From Microbacterium sp. (lineage in GTDB: Bacteria > Actinomycetota > Actinomycetes > Actinomycetales > Microbacteriaceae): a stretch of DNA of 64,000 nt. The first letter of the stretch is position 1; each line of letters opens with the position of its first letter. Positions 26,914 to 35,441 of this stretch are shown piece by piece. The translations under genes and the position numbers were made by a program. The stretch covers positions 558,001-622,000 of the forward strand of contig JAITLK010000003.1 of the NCBI GenBank assembly GCA_031277945.1, in the 5' to 3' direction. The notes beneath the pieces are model-generated. The model was given only the letters and a program-made list of their open reading frames with translations, did no database searches and was not told the DNA's origin.

Positions 26914-28077
26914 ATGACCAATCGTGAAGACATGACGCTCACCTCCTCCGGCTTCTTCGTGAGCCAGGAGGCGCCCATCGTCACGGACAACCCGATCGCC
27001 ACCCCCACCGCGACTCCGCCCGATGTCCTTCGGTGCGCCTACATGGAGCTCGTCGTCACCGACCTGGCGGCCTCGCGTGTGTTCTACGTGGACGTTCTCG
27101 GGCTGTATGTGACGCAGGAGGACGAGGAGAGCATCTACCTCCGCTCCACGGAGGAGTTCATCCACCACAACCTGGTGCTGCGCAAGGGTCCGATCGCCGC
27201 GGTCGCCGCGTTCTCCTACCGCGTGCGCACCCCCGAGGACCTCGACCGGGCCGTCGAGTTCTACACGGAGCTCGGCTGCGAGGTGCGACGCAACCGCGAC
27301 GGCTTCGTCGAGGGCATCGGCGACTCGGTCCGCGTGATCGACCCGCTCGGATTCCCCTACGAGTTCTTCCACCAGACCGATCACGTCGAGCGGATGTCGT
27401 GGCGCTACGACCTGCACATCCCCGGCGAGCTGGTGCGGCTGGATCACTTCAACCAGGTCACCCCCGACGTCCCGCGCGCGGTGAAGTACATGCAGGATCT
27501 CGGCTTCCGCGTGACCGAGGACATCCAGGACGAGGAAGGCACGGTGTACGCGGCATGGATGCGCCGCAAGCCCACCGTGCACGACACGGCCATGACCGGC
27601 GGCGACGGACCCCGGATGCACCATGTCTGCTTCGCCACGCACGAGAAGCACAACATCCTCGCGATCTGCGACAAGCTCGGCGCACTGCGCCGATCCGACG
27701 CCATCGAGCGCGGCCCCGGCCGGCACGGCGTCTCCAACGCGTTCTACCTCTACCTGCGCGATCCGGACGGTCACCGCGTGGAGGTCTACACACAGGACTA
27801 CTACACCGGTGATCCGGACAACCCTGTCATCACGTGGGACGTGCACGACAACCAGCGCCGCGACTGGTGGGGCAATCCCGTGGTGCCGAGCTGGTACACG
27901 GACGCCTCGCTGGTGCTGGATCTGGACGGCAACCCCCAGCCGGTCATCGCGCGCACCGATTCCAGCGAGATGGCCGTGACGATCGGCGCCGACGGCTTCT
28001 CCTACACGCGACCGACCGACGAGGACGCCATGCCGGAATGGAAGCAGGGCGAGTACAAGCTCGGCCACCAGCTCTGA
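26914..28077 (+). CDS. hpaD: 3,4-Dihydroxyphenylacetate (homoprotocatechuate) 2,3-dioxygenase
   Basis: 387 residues, type I extradiol dioxygenase of the vicinal-oxygen-chelate fold. It opens the catechol ring of homoprotocatechuate next to the hydroxyls. Metal ligands are His178 (RLDHFNQ), His237 (RMHHVCF) and Glu290 (HRVEVYT); the spacings of 59 and 53 residues equal those of the Brevibacterium enzyme (155/214/267), offset by a 23-residue longer N-terminus. Fe or Mn use cannot be told. AAGGA precedes the ATG; an internal ATG six codons later is possible. Confidence 0.95.
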   Translation: MTNREDMTLTSSGFFVSQEAPIVTDNPIATPTATPPDVLRCAYMELVVTDLAASRVFYVDVLGLYVTQEDEESIYLRSTEEFIHHNLVLRKGPIAAVAAFSYRVRTPEDLDRAVEFYTELGCEVRRNRDGFVEGIGDSVRVIDPLGFPYEFFHQTDHVERMSWRYDLHIPGELVRLDHFNQVTPDVPRAVKYMQDLGFRVTEDIQDEEGTVYAAWMRRKPTVHDTAMTGGDGPRMHHVCFATHEKHNILAICDKLGALRRSDAIERGPGRHGVSNAFYLYLRDPDGHRVEVYTQDYYTGDPDNPVITWDVHDNQRRDWWGNPVVPSWYTDASLVLDLDGNPQPVIARTDSSEMAVTIGADGFSYTRPTDEDAMPEWKQGEYKLGHQL

Positions 28078-28103
28078 TCACGGCGACCAGAGGAGCAACG
28101 CCC

Positions 28104-28889
28104 ATGCTGACACCCGGCACCATCACACAACTGGCCGATGAACTCGCGATCGCCGATCGCGAGCACACGATGATCCCGCGCATCACTGCCCGCTACCCCG
28201 AGGCGACCGTCGAGGACTCCTACGCGATTCAGGGCGTCTGGCGCGACCGCCAGATCGCCGCCGGACGCCGTCTGATCGGACGCAAGATCGGACTGACCTC
28301 GCGCGCGATGCAACAGGCCACCGGCATCACCGAGCCGGACTACGGCGTCATGTTCGATGACACCGTCCATGACTCCGGAGCGGTGATTCCCGCGGCCCAC
28401 TTCTCGAACGTGCGCATCGAGGTCGAACTGGCGTTCGTCCTGAAGGAGGCCCTGTCCGGTCCCGACTGCACGCTCGAGGCGGTCATCGCCGCGACCGACT
28501 ACGTCGTCCCCGCTCTCGAAGTGCTGAACTCTCACATCGAGCTGGAGGGCCGGACGATCGTGGACACCATCAGCGACAACGCCGCCTACGGGGCGATGGT
28601 GCTCGGCACCGTTCACCGACGTCCGGAAGAGATCGATCTGCGGTGGGTTCCGGGGGTGCTGTGCAAGAACGGGCAGGTCGAGGAGACCGGAGTGGCAGCC
28701 GGGGTGCTGGGGCATCCGGCACGCGGCGTCGCCTGGCTCGCCGATAAGCTGCACCAGCACGGAGACCGTCTGGAGGCGGGCGAGATCATCCTCGCGGGCT
28801 CCTTCACCCGGCCGGTATGGGTGGAGGCGGGCGACACCGTGCTCGCCGACTACGGAGATCTCGGCACCGTCGAATGCCGCATCGCATGA
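28104..28889 (+). CDS. hpaH: 2-Oxo-hept-3-ene-1,7-dioate (hydro)hydratase
   Basis: 261 residues, FAH-superfamily hydratase that adds water to the 2-oxo-heptenedioate of the pathway. Visible: RLIGRKIGLTSRAMQQA, EVELAFVLKEAL with the metal-binding Glu pair, and ILAGSFTRPVWVEAGD near the end. GAGGAG eight bases before the ATG at 28104. It follows hpaD by 26 bp and precedes hpaI by 10 bp, in pathway order. Confidence 0.93.
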   Translation: MLTPGTITQLADELAIADREHTMIPRITARYPEATVEDSYAIQGVWRDRQIAAGRRLIGRKIGLTSRAMQQATGITEPDYGVMFDDTVHDSGAVIPAAHFSNVRIEVELAFVLKEALSGPDCTLEAVIAATDYVVPALEVLNSHIELEGRTIVDTISDNAAYGAMVLGTVHRRPEEIDLRWVPGVLCKNGQVEETGVAAGVLGHPARGVAWLADKLHQHGDRLEAGEIILAGSFTRPVWVEAGDTVLADYGDLGTVECRIA

Positions 28890-28899
28890 GGGAGCACGC

Positions 28900-29670
28900 A
28901 TGACACTCCAACCCACGTTTCGTGAGGCCCTCGCCGCAGCCGGCCGGCCGATGATCGGGCTGTGGTCGGTGGCCGGATCCCCTCTCGTCACAGAGATCAT
29001 CGCCGGAGCGGAGCCGGACTGGGTGCTGATCGATATGGAGCATTCGGCCAACTCCCTGGAGTCAGTGCAGCTGCAGCTCCAAGTGCTCGCCGGCTACCCG
29101 AGCGTGAGCCCGGTCGTCCGCGTGCCGTTCGGCGACGACGTCACCCTCAAGCGCGTGCTCGACCTCGGGGCGCAGAACGTCCTGGTTCCGATGGTCGGCT
29201 CGGCCGATCAGACGCGCGAGCTGGTCGCCGCCGTCCGCTATCCGCCCGCGGGCCGCCGCGGCGTCGGCTCGGCGCTGTCGCGTTCTGCACGATGGAATCG
29301 CGTCGACGACTACCTGGTGCACGCCGACGAGCACGTTTCGCTGTTCGTTCAGATCGAATCCGCTGACGCCGTAGAGCATGCGGCGAACATCGCTGCCGTC
29401 GACGGCGTTGCGGGCGTGTTCGTGGGGCCGGCCGATCTGGCGGCCTCGCTCGGCGTGATCGGGCAGCAGGCCCATCCGGACGTCGTCGCAGCCGTCCATC
29501 GGGTGTTCGACGCGGTGATCGCCGCAGGCAAGCCGGTCGGGGTCAACGCCTTCGCACCCGATGCCGCGGAGGCCTACCTGTCGGCGGGCGCCTCCTTCAT
29601 CGCGGTGGCGGCGGACGTCTCGCTCCTCGCCCGCGCGTCCGAGTCGGCGCTCGCCCGCTTCCGTCCCTGA
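28900..29670 (+). CDS. hpaI: 4-Hydroxy-2-oxo-heptane-1,7-dioate aldolase
   Basis: 256 residues, class II HpcH/HpaI aldolase that splits 4-hydroxy-2-oxoheptanedioate into pyruvate and succinate semialdehyde. Metal and substrate motifs DWVLIDMEHSANS, PMVGSADQTRELVAAVRYPP, GRRGVGSALSRSARW and VFVGPADLAASLG are intact. Last gene of the operon, followed by a repeat tract and a stem-loop terminator. Confidence 0.94.
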   Translation: MTLQPTFREALAAAGRPMIGLWSVAGSPLVTEIIAGAEPDWVLIDMEHSANSLESVQLQLQVLAGYPSVSPVVRVPFGDDVTLKRVLDLGAQNVLVPMVGSADQTRELVAAVRYPPAGRRGVGSALSRSARWNRVDDYLVHADEHVSLFVQIESADAVEHAANIAAVDGVAGVFVGPADLAASLGVIGQQAHPDVVAAVHRVFDAVIAAGKPVGVNAFAPDAAEAYLSAGASFIAVAADVSLLARASESALARFRP

Positions 29671-29731
29671 TCCAGCCGTGAGGCCTCGTCTGGGGGCGAG
29701 GATCCGCAAACGCGGCGATTCTCGTTCACAG

Positions 29732-29794
29732 ACCGCAGGCCGCAGACCGCAGACCGCAGGCCGCAGGCCGCAGGCCGCAGGCCGCAGACCGCAG
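29732..29794. repeat. Nine tandem copies of the heptamer RCCGCAG
   Basis: Units read A, G, A, A, G, G, G, G, A before CCGCAG, with no other variation and no gaps. Seven bases is not a codon multiple and the tract lies in a gene-less stretch after hpaI, so it is a simple-sequence repeat open to length change. Confidence 0.95.
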
Positions 29795-29812
29795 CATCAC
29801 GTCCCGGACAAC

Positions 29813-29860
29813 GAAGAAGGCGGGGCGGTGGCCCCTCGCCATCCACCCCGCCTCTTCTTC
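29813..29860 (+). terminator. Probable terminator of the hpa operon
   Basis: GAAGAAGG...GGGGCGG pairs with a CC-CCGCC...CTTCTTC arm, with small bulges, and ends in a CTTCTTC run. It is the first strong hairpin after the hpaI stop, about 145 bp downstream. Confidence 0.6.
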
Positions 29861-29916
29861 TCCACGTCCCGCGCCCTCCGGAAGCACCCCCCAGTGCTCC
29901 ACACGCGAGGCGAGGA

Positions 29917-30044
29917 TCGGTGGGACCTCATCGGGTCCGGTCCCACCGAATGGCGACGAATCGCCATCCCCCTCGCACCGACTGCTGCAACTCCCCCCGG
30001 ATGTCGCATACGGTGTCTCACCCATAGAGACGGGGACACCTGCG
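29917..30044. other. Gene-less stretch with three successive hairpins, then a T-rich tract
   Basis: The interval 29861-30109 has no credible gene. It holds TCGGTGGGACC and its complement (29917-29949, 11-bp perfect arms), ATGGCGA-CGAA-TCGCCAT (29950-29967) and CGCA-bulge-GGTGTC pairing GACACCTGCG (30005-30044). Downstream at 30069-30090 the plus strand has two runs of six T, and the area to 30145 is much lower in G+C than the window. A small RNA is possible but unproved. Confidence 0.45.
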
Positions 30045-30109
30045 ATCCATGACGCAAAACTCAGAACTTTTTTGAAGATTTTTTCTCGCCCCATCGCGAA
30101 TCGCTCTGA

Positions 30110-30616
30110 TCAGGGATTTTTCCCGACACCTTTTTCCGCGCCTCCCCGGCCGAGCCGTTGCCGCGCCGTCTGCATCCCCGCGCCGACCGGAACGTGACGA
30201 GTCGCGCGCGCGAGACCGAACACAGGCATGTCCACGTACACCGCCTCCTGATCCGCGACGGGCACCTGATAGGTCTCGTGCCACACGCCGATGTCACCAC
30301 TTCCCTGCAGCCGCCGCATGTAGTCGCGCCAGGGCTGCAGATGCGGAGCATCACGATCCGCCGCGAAGCGCTGGAGGTGCTCGGGACTCTGCCAGTAGGA
30401 GAGCAGAAGCGTCGTCCGCCCGAACCAGGAGTGACAGCCCAGCATGCCCGCTTCAGGATGCTGGGCGAGGTGGTTCAGCATGCGGGGCATCTCTCGCGCG
30501 ACGGAGGCGACGCGCCCCAGCTTCCACCACCGATTGGCACGCATGCCGATGAGGAAGACCGTGATGCTCTGCTGCTCCGGTCGCGCAGTGAACCTGCCAG
30601 GATGTACCACGCTCAT
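30110..30616 (-). CDS. DUF4188 domain protein
   Basis: 168 residues, soluble. It begins VVHPGRFTARPEQQSITVFL and contains NRWWKLGRVASVAREMPRML, SWFGRTTLLLSYWQS and GDIGVWHETYQVPV, the pattern of the DUF4188 family of monooxygenase-like (dimeric alpha/beta barrel) proteins with unknown function. AAGGG precedes the ATG at 30616. It is divergent from a TetR gene with a shared operator, so it is probably that regulator's main target. Confidence 0.82.
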   Translation of the reverse strand: MSVVHPGRFTARPEQQSITVFLIGMRANRWWKLGRVASVAREMPRMLNHLAQHPEAGMLGCHSWFGRTTLLLSYWQSPEHLQRFAADRDAPHLQPWRDYMRRLQGSGDIGVWHETYQVPVADQEAVYVDMPVFGLARATRHVPVGAGMQTARQRLGRGGAEKGVGKNP

Positions 30617-30629
30617 GTCGCCCTTATTC

Positions 30630-30657
30630 CGTAACACTGTTATGCAACAACGTTACG
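30630..30657. promoter_or_regulatory. Shared operator of the TetR / DUF4188 pair
   Basis: CGTAACACTGTT and AACAACGTTACG form 12-base inverted arms (two mismatches) around ATGC, centred between divergent starts at 30616 and 30672. The size and position fit a TetR dimer site controlling both genes. Confidence 0.75.
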
Positions 30658-30671
30658 ATACGATGGATCCC

Positions 30672-31244
30672 ATGGCAAGGCCCCCTGTCTACGACGATGC
30701 GCTGCGCGGGCGCGTGCTCACCGCGACCGCAGAGGCCATCGACGAGCACGGGGTCAATGGCTTCTCGCTGCGCGCTGTCACCTCCGCGGTCGAGACCTCG
30801 ACGAGTGCGGTGTACGCCCTGTTCGGCAGCCGGGACGGTCTCGTCGCCGCGGTCATCGATGACGCGTTCGCATCGTTCGGGGCCGCGCAGCACGATGCCG
30901 AACCCGAGGGGCTCGCAGCCCTGGGGTGGGCGTATCGAGACTGGGCGCTGGCCAATCCGGTGCGCTACCGATTGATGTTCGGGGGTGCGCTCCTCACGTG
31001 CGCCCCCGAGGACGTGCCGTCATCCGACGGCGCCATCCTCCCGCTGGTACGCACGGTGACAGCTCTCCTGCCGCACGCGAGCGAGACGGTTGTGCGCACA
31101 CGCGTGCTCGCCATCTGGGCCCAGGTGCACGGAGCTGTGAGCTTGCAGCTCGCCGGCGTGATGCCGGACGGCACCGACTGGCGCGCCGCCTTCGAATCCG
31201 TGGTTGCCACCATCGCCCGTGACCTCGACAGCGTGGCGGGCTAA
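30672..31244 (+). CDS. TetR-family regulator (WHG-type ligand domain)
   Basis: 190 residues. HTH region FSLRAVTSAVETSTSAVYALF. The C-terminal part AYRDWALANPVRYRLMFGG is the pattern of the TetR subfamily with a WHG-type domain. Start taken at the ATG at 30672 with GGA six bases before it; an ATG three codons earlier is also possible. Likely represses itself and the divergent DUF4188 gene. Confidence 0.85.
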   Translation: MARPPVYDDALRGRVLTATAEAIDEHGVNGFSLRAVTSAVETSTSAVYALFGSRDGLVAAVIDDAFASFGAAQHDAEPEGLAALGWAYRDWALANPVRYRLMFGGALLTCAPEDVPSSDGAILPLVRTVTALLPHASETVVRTRVLAIWAQVHGAVSLQLAGVMPDGTDWRAAFESVVATIARDLDSVAG

Positions 31245-31256
31245 CGCGGTCCGCGG

Positions 31257-31301
31257 CCCTCGTCTCACCACGCGACCGAGGACGGCGTGGCGAGACGAGG
31301 G
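31257..31301. terminator. Bidirectional terminator
   Basis: Seventeen-bp arms with one mismatch (left arm CCCTCGTCTCACCACGC) and an 11-base loop, between convergent stops of the TetR gene and the arabinofuranosidase. Confidence 0.82.
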
Positions 31302-31309
31302 ACAGGCGC

Positions 31310-32845
31310 TCACGCCGTGGCGACCTCGACCTCGATGACCGCCCAGGACAGTGCGGGCAGCGTAGCGGTGAGGGTGGCGCCGTCGACCGCGGCGGACAGC
31401 GGCTGCAGACCCACCCGCTCCTGAGCATCCACGACGTTGGATGTGAAGCGATCCCCACCCTCGGGAACGGTGAGCACCTCGGCGCGGGTGACGCGCGATC
31501 CCGTGAAGCCGCGCAGCGACACCGAGACCTCGGCGTGCTCGTCCAGACCGCGATTGGCGAGGAAGATGGCGATACGACCGGACTCCTCATCCCACGTCGC
31601 GCTGGCATCGACGAGGTCGGCGTCGCCGAACCGCGCCGTGTCGTACTTGTCGCTGGACACCGCGAGGCGAAGGATCTCGCCGCGGGCGAGTTCGGACATG
31701 CGCGCGAACGGCCAGAAGATCGACTGGCGCCATGCCGGACCGCCCGCCTCACTCCGAATCGGCGCGATCACGTTGGCGAGCTGGGCCTGGTTCGCAATCG
31801 AAACGCGATCACCGTGGCGCAGCAGGGAGTTCAGGAGCGTGCCGACGACGACCGCATCCGTCACGTTGTACTCGTCCTCGATGATGCGGGGGTGCTCCGC
31901 CCACGTGCCCGCCGCCTCGATCTCGGCCGGAGAGTCGACGCCCGGACGGCCCTGGTACCAGACGTTCCACTCGTCGAAGGAGAGGTTGATGAACTTCTTG
32001 TGCTTACCGGCAGCGCGCACGGCATCGGCGGTGGAGATGACCGACTCGATGAAGTAGTCCATGTCCACGGCCGAAGCCAGGAAGCTGGCGGCGTCGCCCT
32101 CCTTCTCCTCGTAGTAGGCGTGCAGCGAGACGTAGTCGGCCACGTCGTACGTGTGCCCCAGCACGATCCGCTCCCACTCGCCGAACGTCGGCATTCCGCT
32201 CGACGAGCTGCCGCACGCGACCAGCTCGATCGAGGGGTCCACCAGACGCATGGCCTTGCCCGCTTCCTGGGCGAGGCGACCGTACTCGTCCGCCGTCTTG
32301 TGACCGATCTGCCACGGACCATCCATCTCGTTGCCCAGGCACCAGAGCTTGATGCCGAAGGGGTCCGCGGCTCCGTTGCGGCGACGAAGGTCGCTGAGGG
32401 CTGTTCCTCCCGGATGATTCGCGTACTCGACCAGCTCACGTGCGGCCTCGACGCCGCGCGTGCCGAGGTTGATCGCCTCCATGATCTCGACGTCGGCCTT
32501 GCGAGCCCAGCTGGCGAACTCATGCAGTCCGAAGGCGTTCGTCTCCACCGTGTGCCAGGCACCGTCGAGACGGCGGGGGCGCTCGGCGACCGGTCCGACC
32601 CCGTCCTCCCAGCGATACCCGGAGACGAAGTTGCCACCCGGATAGCGGACCACGCTCACGCCCATCTCCCGGGTGAGGGCGAGCACATCGGTGCGGAACC
32701 CCTCCTCATCGGCGGCGGCATGACCGGGCTCGTAGATCCCGGTGTAGACGCATCGGCCCATGTGCTCCACGAACGATCCGAAGATCCTCCGGGGCACCGG
32801 CCCGATGGTGAAGTCGCGGTCGACGGTGATGGTCGCGCGGGACAT
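31310..32845 (-). CDS. abfA: GH51 alpha-L-arabinofuranosidase
   Basis: 511 residues without a signal peptide, so it acts inside the cell on imported arabino-oligosaccharides. The (beta/alpha)8 domain carries the acid/base Glu173 in LWCLGNEMDGP and the nucleophile Glu292 in SFDEWNVWY, matching the spacing of characterised GH51 enzymes (175/294 in Geobacillus). The C-terminal about 130 residues are the usual beta-sandwich. AAGGAG four bases before the ATG. Divergent from a sugar ABC transporter over 283 bp, which probably brings in its substrate. Confidence 0.95.
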   Translation of the reverse strand: MSRATITVDRDFTIGPVPRRIFGSFVEHMGRCVYTGIYEPGHAAADEEGFRTDVLALTREMGVSVVRYPGGNFVSGYRWEDGVGPVAERPRRLDGAWHTVETNAFGLHEFASWARKADVEIMEAINLGTRGVEAARELVEYANHPGGTALSDLRRRNGAADPFGIKLWCLGNEMDGPWQIGHKTADEYGRLAQEAGKAMRLVDPSIELVACGSSSSGMPTFGEWERIVLGHTYDVADYVSLHAYYEEKEGDAASFLASAVDMDYFIESVISTADAVRAAGKHKKFINLSFDEWNVWYQGRPGVDSPAEIEAAGTWAEHPRIIEDEYNVTDAVVVGTLLNSLLRHGDRVSIANQAQLANVIAPIRSEAGGPAWRQSIFWPFARMSELARGEILRLAVSSDKYDTARFGDADLVDASATWDEESGRIAIFLANRGLDEHAEVSVSLRGFTGSRVTRAEVLTVPEGGDRFTSNVVDAQERVGLQPLSAAVDGATLTATLPALSWAVIEVEVATA

Positions 32846-32924
32846 GTGACTCCTTGTTGTCGCTGTCTTGTCGATGGGCGGAGCCTCTCACCATCCGGCG
32901 ACGATGCCCGCTGATCGATCACAT

Positions 32925-33061
32925 TACATCGTTGAAACAGAACTGTCGAGAAGCACTTGCCCGCCCGGTCGATCTGTACTTGTGACCGGTCCCTTCCGCG
33001 AAAAGTTCCCGTTTCGCCATTGCCAGACCGGGACACTCACGCTACCGTTACCACGTTGAAA
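32925..33061. repeat. Direct repeats in the abfA / ABC divergent promoter region
   Basis: TACATCGTTGAAA at 32925-32937 and TACCACGTTGAAA at 33049-33061 match at 11 of 13 bases and are 124 bp apart, each near one of the two divergent starts. Their placement suggests binding sites of one regulator not encoded alongside. The rest of 32846-33128 has no gene. Confidence 0.6.
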
Positions 33062-33128
33062 TGAGTTCGTCTCGCATCAACCCCGAGAATCCGTTCTCGG
33101 ATCTCGTCGACAAGGAGGTCACGTACGA

Positions 33129-34466
33129 ATGCCTGATACCTCGCTCCGGCTCACACGCCGGGGGTTTCTCGCCGCGGCGTTGGGCGCTGCGGCTGTTCCC
33201 CTGCTGGCCGGCTGTTCATCCCCCGTCTCCGCAGGCCTGTTCGGAAGCAGCCTGAAACCCGAGACCCTCGTGTTCTGGAACCTCTTCGGTGGCGGTGACG
33301 GCGTCCGCCTTCAGGAGATGCTGGACGTCTATCGCTCGCAGAACGGTCCGGACTCGCTCCAGGCAACCACCTTCGCCTGGGGCAATCCGTACTACACGAA
33401 GGTCACGCTGGCGACGGTCGGCAACAAGCCGCCGGACGTCGCGGTCTCCCACCTCACCCGCGCGAAGCCGCTGTGGCAGGGCGGGCTGCTGGACCCGATC
33501 ACCGAGGAGGACCTCGCCAGCGTGGGCCTCTCCTCCGCCGACTTCTCCGAACGACCGTGGAATGCGCAGATCACCGATGGGCACAACATCGCCATCCCCA
33601 TCGACACGCATCCCCTGGTGATGTTCTTCAACGAGACCGTCTGCGAGAAAGCTGGTCTCGTCTCGGGCGGCAAGCTCACCAGGCTCGACGGTATCGACAC
33701 CTTCGAGCAGGCCCTCGCCGCGATCCATGACGTGACCGGCGGCGAGGCGATCACCATCGCCAACGTGGGCGGTGAGAGTGCCACGCCCTGGCGCGTGTTC
33801 TGGACGCTGTACAACCAGCACGACGAAGCCACCCCCTTCCTGTCCGACAACGGGGCGGAACTCACCGTCAACGAGGAGATCTTCCTGTCGGTGATGGACC
33901 GCATCCAGACCTGGGTCAAGAACGGGTGGACCAACAAGGGCCTCGACTACGCCACCGCCCAGTCGTACATGTTCACGGAGAAGGCGGGTCTGTACCTGCA
34001 GGGCGAGTGGGAGATCTCCACTGCTCAATCGGTGAAGGGCCTGAAGTTCGGCATGGTGCCGGTTCCGACGCTGTTCGACAAGCCCGCCTCGCAGGCCGAC
34101 TCGCACGCGCTGATCCTGCCACGCAAGGACCGCACGCCCGAGCAGCGCCTGCAGGCGATGCGGTTCATCAAGTCGATGCTCGACCAGTCGATGACATGGG
34201 CTCAGGGCGGCCACGTTCCCGCTTATCTTCCGACCGCCACCAGCGCGGAGTTCGCGAGCCTCGTCCCGCAGTCCGACTACGCCTCGGCGGCAGACTCGGC
34301 CGTGTATGACGATCCCGCCTGGTACGGCGGATCGGGATCCACGTTCGAGGGCATCGTCGGTGCACAGCTGGGCTTGGTCCAGCAGCTGTCCATCTCGCCG
34401 CAGCAGGCGCTGTCGGCCATCAAGGATCAACTCGCCGTGTACCTCAACACGCCGAGCCCGCTCTGA
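33129..34466 (+). CDS. Sugar ABC transporter substrate-binding lipoprotein
   Basis: 445 residues. The N-terminus has a twin-arginine-like LTRRGFLAAALGAA followed by lipobox LLAGC, so it is exported and lipid-anchored. The body is a family-1 solute-binding protein (ETLVFWNLFGGGDGVRLQEM, TFAWGNPYYTKV, DVAVSHLTRAK). AAGGAGG precedes the ATG. Followed by two permease genes and no ATPase, so it probably uses a shared MsiK-type ATPase encoded elsewhere. Likely cargo: arabino-oligosaccharides, from the divergent GH51 gene. Confidence 0.9.
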   Translation: MPDTSLRLTRRGFLAAALGAAAVPLLAGCSSPVSAGLFGSSLKPETLVFWNLFGGGDGVRLQEMLDVYRSQNGPDSLQATTFAWGNPYYTKVTLATVGNKPPDVAVSHLTRAKPLWQGGLLDPITEEDLASVGLSSADFSERPWNAQITDGHNIAIPIDTHPLVMFFNETVCEKAGLVSGGKLTRLDGIDTFEQALAAIHDVTGGEAITIANVGGESATPWRVFWTLYNQHDEATPFLSDNGAELTVNEEIFLSVMDRIQTWVKNGWTNKGLDYATAQSYMFTEKAGLYLQGEWEISTAQSVKGLKFGMVPVPTLFDKPASQADSHALILPRKDRTPEQRLQAMRFIKSMLDQSMTWAQGGHVPAYLPTATSAEFASLVPQSDYASAADSAVYDDPAWYGGSGSTFEGIVGAQLGLVQQLSISPQQALSAIKDQLAVYLNTPSPL

Positions 34467-34483
34467 CCCGGAGGTACGACGAC

Positions 34484-35440
34484 GTGACCACCGCAACCCT
34501 CACCGTCCCGCGCGCTGCGCGCGGCAAGCACCGCACGGCGCGATCCGGATACGCCGGCGCCACAGCCGGCACCGCACGAAGCGCCTGGCTGTTCATCGCG
34601 CCCTTCGGGATCTTCTATCTGGCGTTCCTGCTCGGCCCGACCATCTACATGCTGGTCATGAGCTTCTTCAATACCTCGACCGTTCGCACCGGTCTCGGCT
34701 CGTTCGCCGGATTCGCCAACTACGCCGAGATGCTCACTCGCGCCGACTTCTGGAGTTCGCTGTGGCACACGCTGCAGTTCACGCTCTACACCACGCCGCC
34801 GCTCGTGATCCTCGCGTTCGTGTTCGCTGTGCTGACCAACCGGATGCGCCGTTTCCAGTGGTTCTACCGGCTCGCCTTCTTCCTTCCGTACATCCTCCCG
34901 TCCGCGACGATCTCCCTGATCTGGGTGTTCATCTTCACCCCCACCACAGGCCTCTGGGCATGGGTGGAGTCCCTGTTCGGGATGACGCCGGGATCGGGTG
35001 TGCTGTCCGACCCCAACACCGCGATGATCGGCATCGCGATCGCCACGCTGTGGTGGACGATCGGGTTCAACTACGTGCTGTATCTCGCGGGTCTGCAGGA
35101 GATCCCGCGCGAGCTGTACGAGGCGGCCGCGGTCGACGGCGCGAGCCCCTGGCAGCAGATCCGCTACATCACCATCCCGATGATCAGCAAGACCACCACG
35201 CTCGTGGTGCTGCTGCAGATCATCGCCAGCCTGAAGATCTTCGACCAGGTGTACCTGATGACCGGCGGAGGACCCGGCATCTCGACCCAGGTGACGCTGG
35301 GCGTGATCACCAGCACCGCGTTCACCGACAACCGGCTCGGGGCGGCATCGGCGGCGAGCGTGCTGCTGTTCATCGTCATCGTGGTCGTCGCGATCGTCCG
35401 GCAGCTGTTCGAGCGCGCCGCCGCCCAGAAGGAGAGCTGA
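34484..35440 (+). CDS. Sugar ABC transporter permease 1 (MalF type)
   Basis: 318 residues, six membrane segments after a basic cytoplasmic start. The EAA loop that contacts the ATPase is EAAAVDGASPWQQIRYITIP. GGAGG precedes the ATG-equivalent GTG start, 17 bp after the binding-protein stop; the next permease starts two bases after its stop. Confidence 0.92.
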   Translation: MTTATLTVPRAARGKHRTARSGYAGATAGTARSAWLFIAPFGIFYLAFLLGPTIYMLVMSFFNTSTVRTGLGSFAGFANYAEMLTRADFWSSLWHTLQFTLYTTPPLVILAFVFAVLTNRMRRFQWFYRLAFFLPYILPSATISLIWVFIFTPTTGLWAWVESLFGMTPGSGVLSDPNTAMIGIAIATLWWTIGFNYVLYLAGLQEIPRELYEAAAVDGASPWQQIRYITIPMISKTTTLVVLLQIIASLKIFDQVYLMTGGGPGISTQVTLGVITSTAFTDNRLGAASAASVLLFIVIVVVAIVRQLFERAAAQKES

Positions 35441-35441
35441 G

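Noticed and set aside
25336..28068. A 910-codon open frame antisense to hpaE-hpaD
   Set aside because: It spans the reverse complement of two well-supported enzymes and the gap between them, with no family similarity.
29561..30052. A plus-strand frame across the heptamer repeat and hairpins
   Set aside because: It begins inside hpaI in another frame, is driven by repeat-encoded codons (RRPQTAG-type), and lacks a ribosome site.
30158..30634. A plus-strand frame over the DUF4188 gene
   Set aside because: It is antisense to a protein with clear family blocks, start signal and operator.
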